Position numbers and translations under genes: made by a program
The notes under the pieces: generated by a model
Seen by the model: the letters and a program-made list of their open reading frames with translations, nothing else
What the model was told of the DNA's origin: nothing
The model's database searches: none
Shown here: positions 1-4,031 of the stretch, piece after piece
Position numbering within the stretch: the stretch's first letter is position 1
Layout of the letters: the number at the start of each line of letters is the position of its first letter
Source of the DNA: an uncultured Clostridia bacterium
Lineage (GTDB): Bacteria > Bacillota > Clostridia > Christensenellales > UBA1242
Length of the DNA stretch: 6,781 bases
Direction: 5' to 3'
Assembly (NCBI GenBank): GCA_944372595.1
Contig: CALVZT010000040.1
Location: forward strand, 1 to 6,781

Positions 1-259
1 ATATGATAATGAATGGAGTTGGGTAAGACGTGCTGTTTGGGTAAAATATGGAGATAGATATATTGCCGCATCAATTAACGGCTACCCCCACTCGTATGAT
101 TTGGTTGAAGATAACGATATGACGGGTCACACTTGTATTCACTTTTTAATGAGCAGAACCCACGGAACAAATCGAGTAGATGAAGCACATCAAGCGGCAG
201 TTGAAAAAGCATACAACAATCAACAAAGGTTAAATAACTTTCTAAATGGCAGATTGTAA
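1..259 (+). CDS. C-terminal part of a probable secreted Firmicutes protein with a GHxCIHF motif (5' end outside window)
   Basis: An open frame enters from the left edge (first full codon at position 2) and gives 85 residues before TAA at 257-259. The start lies outside the window, so any signal peptide or N-terminal domain cannot be seen. The visible part begins with a W-rich stretch (WSWVRRAVWV), then IAASINGYPH, then GHTCIHF at residues 42-48 of the fragment, then SRTHGTN and a DEAHQAAVEKA helix. From memory, this order (RR-V, AASxNGxPH, GHxCIHF, SxTHG, HQxxV) closes a family of uncharacterised clostridial proteins, often attached to peptidoglycan-binding or stalk domains. The aligned His30, His43, Cys45, His47, His54 and His63 suggest a catalytic or metal site. 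A remote likeness to the His/Cys site of YkuD L,D-transpeptidases is inference only. The gene is convergent with the operon to its right. The frame is real with high confidence; its function is unknown. Confidence 0.75.
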   Translation, partial: YDNEWSWVRRAVWVKYGDRYIAASINGYPHSYDLVEDNDMTGHTCIHFLMSRTHGTNRVDEAHQAAVEKAYNNQQRLNNFLNGRL

Positions 260-383
260 GAATAACATTCATTTTATGCTTGTTATTCTTGCGTTCCTAA
301 AGAATAACACTCATTTTATGCTTGTTATTCTTGCGTTCCTAAAAAATAACACTCATTTCATTTTTATATACTTGCGTCCATAA
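258..383. repeat. Three tandem copies of a 42-bp unit with internal inverted repeats
   Basis: Copies lie at about 259-300, 301-342 and 343-383. Copies 1 and 2 differ at a single base (T268 versus C310). Copy 3 is one base shorter and only about three quarters identical. Copies 1 and 2 each hold a perfect 10-bp inverted repeat, AAGAATAACA with TGTTATTCTT: arms 258-267/281-290 with a 13-nt loop, and 300-309/323-332. The right arm of copy 1 can also pair with the left arm of copy 2 (9-nt loop), so two alternative folds exist. Copy 3 has lost its right arm. No T run follows the stems, so they are not ordinary terminators. The array begins on the stop codon of the left gene and so lies in its 3' untranslated region. 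Confidence 0.9.
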
Positions 384-412
384 AAAAAACTATTGCCAGC
401 AATAGTTTTTTT
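382..412. terminator. Bidirectional intrinsic terminator between convergent genes
   Basis: CTATTG (390-395) and CAATAG (400-405) form a 6-bp stem with the 4-nt loop CCAG. An A run (382-389) lies on the left and a T run (406-412) on the right. The runs extend the stem and also provide a U tract for transcription in either direction. It would end both the left gene (+) and the dnaG-rpoD-zinc ribbon operon (-). The stop codon of the zinc-ribbon gene (411-413) overlaps its edge, so the operon mRNA would have almost no 3' tail beyond the hairpin. Confidence 0.85.
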
Positions 413-1103
413 ATAGATAAATAATACGATGACATTGTTCACACTCTATATAACCCTTATCTTTTAATTTTTGCATAAGCGCATGAGATATTTCCATTCG
501 ACAACCACCACAAGTGGATGAAATTACTGGAACAAAAACTGGGAATATATTATCTTGTTTTGTTTGTTTATATCTGCTTAACAAATTTTTGTCAATACCC
601 GACTCTAATTTTTTAAGTTCTTTATTTAATTTATCAATCTCGGGTGTTAATTCAGCAACTTTTTTGTCATATTTTTCTTTACTTTCTTTATATTTTTGTT
701 TTGACACTACTATGCTTTTTTTTGTATTTTCAAAACTTTTTAATATATTATTAACTTTATCATTAAAAGTATTTATTTTTCTTTCCAAAATATTAATTTT
801 GTTGGTTATTTGATTTATTCTATCAGCAATCTCTCTTGTTTGATTGTCATCAAGTGTTTCAACTTTAATCTTAACTAACTCATCCAAAATTTTTACCGAA
901 TCTTCATATTCTTTGTTAAGTTGTTCAAAATTTCTCACTTCATTTTTTGCATCGTTTTCAATCGATAGCAATTTACTCTGTTCTGATTTAACAAAAGCAA
1001 TCATATTAGATACTACTTTTTTTGCTTCGTCTTCCCTTAGACTTCTTTCTAAGTTATACAATTTCGTATCTAATTTTTGATAATTCAACATATTTTCTAT
1101 CAT
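411..1103 (-). CDS. Coiled-coil protein with C-terminal C4 zinc ribbon (COG1579 / zf-RING_7 family)
   Basis: The protein has 230 residues. Residues 1 to about 180 are almost entirely charged heptad-like helix rich in K, E, L, I and N, which indicates a long coiled-coil hairpin. The C-terminus has a zinc ribbon with C198-G-G-C201 and C221-E-Q-C224, after the conserved stretch VFVPVISS. There is no signal peptide or membrane segment, so it should be cytoplasmic. The best-studied relatives are Helicobacter HP0958 (FlgZ), which binds RpoN and flaA mRNA, and chlamydial CT398; the Firmicutes members have no settled function. I chose ATG at 1103 because AAAAGGAG ends 5 nt upstream. An in-frame ATG at 1124 would start inside the rpoD end and has no such site. 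It is the last gene of the operon, 11 nt after the rpoD stop, and ends at a terminator. The family call is firm; the role is unknown. Confidence 0.88.
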   Translation of the reverse strand: MIENMLNYQKLDTKLYNLERSLREDEAKKVVSNMIAFVKSEQSKLLSIENDAKNEVRNFEQLNKEYEDSVKILDELVKIKVETLDDNQTREIADRINQITNKINILERKINTFNDKVNNILKSFENTKKSIVVSKQKYKESKEKYDKKVAELTPEIDKLNKELKKLESGIDKNLLSRYKQTKQDNIFPVFVPVISSTCGGCRMEISHALMQKLKDKGYIECEQCHRIIYL

Positions 1104-1108
1104 ATATA

Positions 1109-1116
1109 CTCCTTTT
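1109..1116 (-). promoter_or_regulatory. Ribosome binding site of the zinc-ribbon gene, overlapping the rpoD stop
   Basis: On the minus strand AAAAGGAG is followed by 5 nt (TATAT) and ATG at 1103-1101. The TAA stop of rpoD (1117-1115) shares bases with it. This decides the start of the zinc-ribbon gene and suggests that ribosomes finishing rpoD help start the next gene. Confidence 0.85.
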
Positions 1117-2173
1117 AATCGCAAAAACCTTTAAATTTTTTACATCTATTAGGGTGTCTTAATTTTCTTAATGCTTTTGCTTCAATTTGTCTTATACGTT
1201 CACGAGTAACATTAAACTCTTTACCGACTTCTTCCAAAGTTCTTGGATGCGAATCATCTAAGCCATATCTTAATCTTATAACCTTTTGCTCTCTTGGGGT
1301 TAAAGTATCGATTGCAGCAAGCAATTGCTCTTTTAAAATAAGTTGCGAAGCTGCTTCAACCGGCGATTTAATACTTTCATCGACCACAAAGTCGGCAATT
1401 TTACTATCATCTTCTTCGCCTACTGGATTTTCAAGAGATACAGGGTCTTGGGCAATTTTTTGTATTTCGCAAACTCTTTCTTCGCTAATACCCATTTTCT
1501 CAGCAATTTCCGCTGATGTTGGGTCCCGACCGAGCGTTTGCAAAAGTTGTCTTGATACCCTTATTAATTTGTTAATAGTCTCAACCATATGAACAGGAAT
1601 TCTTATTGTTCTCGCTTGGTCGGCAATTGCTCTTGTAATTGATTGTCTAATCCACCAAGTAGCATAAGTACTAAATCTAAATCCTTTGGTAAAATCAAAT
1701 TTCTCAACTGCTTTCAAAAGTCCAAGGTTGCCTTCTTGTATCAAATCAAGAAATTGCATACTAGTTCTTGCAACATAGCGCTTAGCAATAGATACAACAA
1801 GTCGCAAATTTGCTTCACATAATTTTGCTTTTGCATCTTCGTCACCTTCTGCCATTCTTCTTGCAAGTTCAATTTCTTCATCACCTGATAATAGTGGTAC
1901 TTTACCAATATCTTTAAGGTACATTTTGACAGGGTCGTCAACATTAACTTGACTTATAATCTTGTCAATATCTACGTCTTCAACACCTTCACCAGTTGAG
2001 TAATTAATCTTTATGCCCTTACTTTCTAAATATTCAATTACTTCTTTACTTTCTGACGCAGTCGCTTCGTATTTTAATAATCTAAGATAAACATCTTCTT
2101 CGTTAATGGAACCTTTTTTGTTTGCGATATCCACCAACTTATTTACCTCTGACATATACTTTTCGTTAATCAT
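1115..2173 (-). CDS. rpoD: Primary (housekeeping) RNA polymerase sigma factor, sigma-70/SigA
   Basis: The protein has 352 residues, close to Bacillus SigA (about 370), and lacks the long non-conserved insert of E. coli sigma-70. Domains in order: a short region 1.1 (about 5-60), region 1.2 (79-110, DDPVKMYLKDIG), region 2 (about 114-190), region 3 (about 197-275) and region 4 (288-341). Region 2.3/2.4 is intact (FSTYATWWIRQSITRAI, 167-183), including Q177 and T180, which correspond to the -10 recognition residues. The region 4.2 helix-turn-helix has TRERIRQ at 323-329, which reads the -35 element. Two oddities are one extra residue between regions 2.1 and 2.2 (VARTSMQF, 134-141) and a C-terminal tail with Cys344 and Cys351. 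The start is ATG with AGGAG 5 nt upstream. It follows dnaG with 8 nt between the stop codon and the start codon, as in the macromolecular synthesis operon. It directs RNA polymerase to most housekeeping promoters. Confidence 0.98.
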   Translation of the reverse strand: MINEKYMSEVNKLVDIANKKGSINEEDVYLRLLKYEATASESKEVIEYLESKGIKINYSTGEGVEDVDIDKIISQVNVDDPVKMYLKDIGKVPLLSGDEEIELARRMAEGDEDAKAKLCEANLRLVVSIAKRYVARTSMQFLDLIQEGNLGLLKAVEKFDFTKGFRFSTYATWWIRQSITRAIADQARTIRIPVHMVETINKLIRVSRQLLQTLGRDPTSAEIAEKMGISEERVCEIQKIAQDPVSLENPVGEEDDSKIADFVVDESIKSPVEAASQLILKEQLLAAIDTLTPREQKVIRLRYGLDDSHPRTLEEVGKEFNVTRERIRQIEAKALRKLRHPNRCKKFKGFCD

Positions 2174-2178
2174 AATAT

Positions 2179-2183
2179 CTCCT
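2179..2183 (-). promoter_or_regulatory. Ribosome binding site of rpoD, overlapping the dnaG stop
   Basis: AGGAG lies 5 nt before the rpoD ATG. The dnaG stop codon TAG (2184-2182) forms the first bases of the TAGGAG string, so dnaG termination and rpoD initiation occur in the same ribosome footprint. This supports translational coupling. Confidence 0.85.
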
Positions 2184-3930
2184 ATTTTTTTAATTCCTTT
2201 GTGACAATAGTAAGTTCTACCGCTATTTCTCGACGCTTATTAATATCTGTTTCTTTTTTGAACATTTCTTTGAGTTCTTCTTGTCTATATTCAAGTCCTA
2301 TTCGACGTATTTTATCAAGACTTTCAACAAAATATTTTTCTAAATTAGTAATATTTTCAAAGTTATAATCAACAATATCTGCTATATCTTTATCTTCATC
2401 AATATCAAATATTGTAAATATATCACTTACTTTATAATCTTGTCCATTTTGTCTTTTGTTAATAATAAAATTATATAACTTTTGATAATTACTATTTTTG
2501 AAATACATTTTATCAATCGGTATATCGGCATAATCTTTTTTGTGCAACATACTTGCCAAAACAAATTTCGTTGCCCTTAATACTGCTTCTTCTCTAACTT
2601 CTAATGTTTTGTCTTCGTTAACTATTGATTGAGATTTTACTTCGTAACCCAAATCTCTTTTAAGAGAATCAATAGATATTCCGGTAAGATCCCTAACCAA
2701 TTTCAAATAAATCTCTTGTTCGGCACTAGTTGGTAATTGTTTAATTATTTCAAGTGCTTCTTTAAGATATTTAGATACTTCGTAATTATTTTTTAAATTA
2801 TACTTATTTGCTAAAATTTTTAACTTAAAATCTGTTGCAACAACTGCATTTTCTATGTACTCACGCAACTTTTCTGCGCCATATTTTTTCAAAAACTCAT
2901 CTGGGTCCAAGTTTTCTGGTAAAGTAACTACCCTTACATCTAACCCTTCTCCCCCAAGAATATCTAATGCTCTAAAAGTCGCTTTTTGCCCAGCAAAATC
3001 TCCGTCAAGACACATTATAACTTGTCCAGCAAATCTTTTTATTTCTTTTGCATGCATTGGTGTAATAGCGGTACCCATGCAAGCAACGGTGTTGTCAAAT
3101 CCTGCCTTGACCATAGCAATAACATCCATTGCACCTTCACAAATTATAATATTATCAATACCATGGGATTGCTTGGCTTTTTTAACATTATTGATATTAT
3201 ATACCGTTCGGCTTTTATCAAAAATTAATGTTTGTGTTGTATTTCTATATTTTGCAAATTTTGCATCATCAAGAGCTCTTGCAGTAAATCCTATGCAATC
3301 ACCATAAGAATTAATTATAGGAAACATTAACCTTTCCGCCATAACGTCATAGTAACCACTTGTTTTTTTATCAACAAGACCAGCGGCTTGCATATCATAT
3401 TCGGATACTTTATTTTTTTTGAGAAAATCAATTAATTGTGTCCAACCAGCAGAATATCCGATGCAAAATAACTTTACCATCTCATCATCAAGTTGACGTT
3501 TTTTTAAATATTCTTGTGCAATACTAGAACTTGGTAAATTTTGTTGATAATGTTGCATAGCAAGATTGCATGCATTATATAATCGCTTTTTTTGGTCATT
3601 TAATTTACTAAGGTTCTCATCGCCTTGAAACTTTGGAACTTCAAGTCCAGCTCTATCGGCGAGCAATTTAACAGCCCCCATAAAATCAAGGGCTTCAATT
3701 TTTTGTATAAACTTAATAACATCTCCACTCTCTCCACAACCAAAGCAATGATAATATTGCTCCATCTCGTTTACTGCAAAAGATGCTGTCTTTTCATAAT
3801 GAAAAGGACAGCAAGCCCAATAAAGTTTGCCTTTCTTTTGCAAAGTTGCATATTGAGATATTACGGAAACTATGTCATTAGCACTTTTTAATTTATCTAA
3901 AAAGTCCAAATCATATCCTTTGTTTTGCAA
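2182..3930 (-). CDS. dnaG: DNA primase DnaG
   Basis: The protein has 582 residues, normal for bacterial primase (about 600). It makes the RNA primers for replication at the fork and works with the DnaB-type helicase. An N-terminal CHC2 zinc-binding domain has C41, H44, C62 and C65 (CPFHYEKTASF then YYHCFGCGESGD). The polymerase core holds RLMFPI (200-205) and the TOPRIM fold: E265 and D269 in CEGAMDVIA, D309 and D311 in CLDGDFAGQKA, and D342/D344 in NLDPDEF, all metal-binding positions of the family. Residues from about 445 form the helical C-terminus that normally binds the helicase. The start codon is TTG (3930-3928); GGAGG lies 5 nt upstream and no ATG, GTG or TTG occurs in frame just upstream. 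Small departures from the usual motifs are EKTASF (usually EKTPSF) and KYRNTTQT (usually KYLNSPET). It is the first gene of the dnaG-rpoD operon. Confidence 0.97.
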   Translation of the reverse strand: MQNKGYDLDFLDKLKSANDIVSVISQYATLQKKGKLYWACCPFHYEKTASFAVNEMEQYYHCFGCGESGDVIKFIQKIEALDFMGAVKLLADRAGLEVPKFQGDENLSKLNDQKKRLYNACNLAMQHYQQNLPSSSIAQEYLKKRQLDDEMVKLFCIGYSAGWTQLIDFLKKNKVSEYDMQAAGLVDKKTSGYYDVMAERLMFPIINSYGDCIGFTARALDDAKFAKYRNTTQTLIFDKSRTVYNINNVKKAKQSHGIDNIIICEGAMDVIAMVKAGFDNTVACMGTAITPMHAKEIKRFAGQVIMCLDGDFAGQKATFRALDILGGEGLDVRVVTLPENLDPDEFLKKYGAEKLREYIENAVVATDFKLKILANKYNLKNNYEVSKYLKEALEIIKQLPTSAEQEIYLKLVRDLTGISIDSLKRDLGYEVKSQSIVNEDKTLEVREEAVLRATKFVLASMLHKKDYADIPIDKMYFKNSNYQKLYNFIINKRQNGQDYKVSDIFTIFDIDEDKDIADIVDYNFENITNLEKYFVESLDKIRRIGLEYRQEELKEMFKKETDINKRREIAVELTIVTKELKK

Positions 3931-3935
3931 TTGTG

Positions 3936-3940
3936 CCTCC
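3936..3940 (-). promoter_or_regulatory. Strong ribosome binding site that fixes the TTG start of dnaG
   Basis: GGAGG on the minus strand lies 5 nt before TTG at 3930-3928. The strong site probably compensates for the weak start codon, and it is the main reason for accepting TTG as the start. Confidence 0.75.
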
Positions 3941-3948
3941 GCAAATAA

Positions 3949-3990
3949 AAATAACCGCTACGTACATTATTCGACGATAAACGGTTATTT
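3949..3990 (-). terminator. Hairpin between ppdK and dnaG: ppdK terminator or dnaG-operon attenuator
   Basis: AAATAACCG (3949-3957) and CGGTTATTT (3982-3990) form a perfect 9-bp inverted repeat around a 24-nt loop. Read on the minus strand, the distal arm runs directly into TTTTATTT, a U-rich tract that would make it an intrinsic terminator after ppdK. It ends only 8 nt before the dnaG GGAGG. Read on the plus strand it is followed by CC and eight T, but no plus-strand gene precedes it. The long loop makes it a weaker terminator than the one at 382-412. The gap of about 100 bp contains nothing else I can name, and I found no convincing -35/-10 pair for dnaG in it. Confidence 0.55.
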
Positions 3991-4031
3991 CCTTTTTTTT
4001 ATTCAAAAATTTTTTAATTTTTTTTTAATAA

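Noticed and set aside
75..272. 65-codon minus-strand frame opposite the left partial gene
   Set aside because: The plus-strand frame carries the conserved family motifs, and the minus frame would start inside the repeat array.
258..332. Terminal inverted repeats of an insertion sequence or MITE
   Set aside because: The arms enclose only 13 or 9 nt, no transposase or target-site duplication is visible, and the pattern is explained by tandem duplication.
258..383. CRISPR array
   Set aside because: The units are contiguous, with no unique spacers between repeats; two copies are almost wholly identical over 42 bp, and no cas gene is present.
514..1080. Plus-strand open frames with hydrophobic S/L/F-rich translations opposite the zinc-ribbon gene
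   Set aside because: Lys- and Glu-rich coiled coils give Leu/Phe/Ser-rich antisense frames, so the apparent membrane character is an artefact.
411..1103. Assignment as a flagellar regulator FlgZ
   Set aside because: The Helicobacter homologue has that role with RpoN, but no flagellar gene or RpoN is present here, and the family is much wider than flagellated species.
1104..1124. Upstream ATG at 1124 as the start of the zinc-ribbon protein
   Set aside because: It would add seven residues encoded over the ribosome binding site and the rpoD end; the ATG at 1103 has an ideal AAAAGGAG.
1741..1944. 67-codon minus-strand frame inside rpoD
   Set aside because: It is an out-of-frame overlap with region 2 of RpoD and has no ribosome binding site.
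2855..3891. Plus-strand open frames of 80-150 codons opposite dnaG
   Set aside because: They are the antisense of the TOPRIM and zinc domains, which are clearly coding on the minus strand. No independent signals support them.
3931..4031. Sigma-A promoter for dnaG (TTGAAT or AATAAT elements)
   Set aside because: TTGAAT has no acceptable -10 at 16-18 bp, and AATAAT has no -35 at the right distance; in such AT-rich DNA single hexamers mean little.
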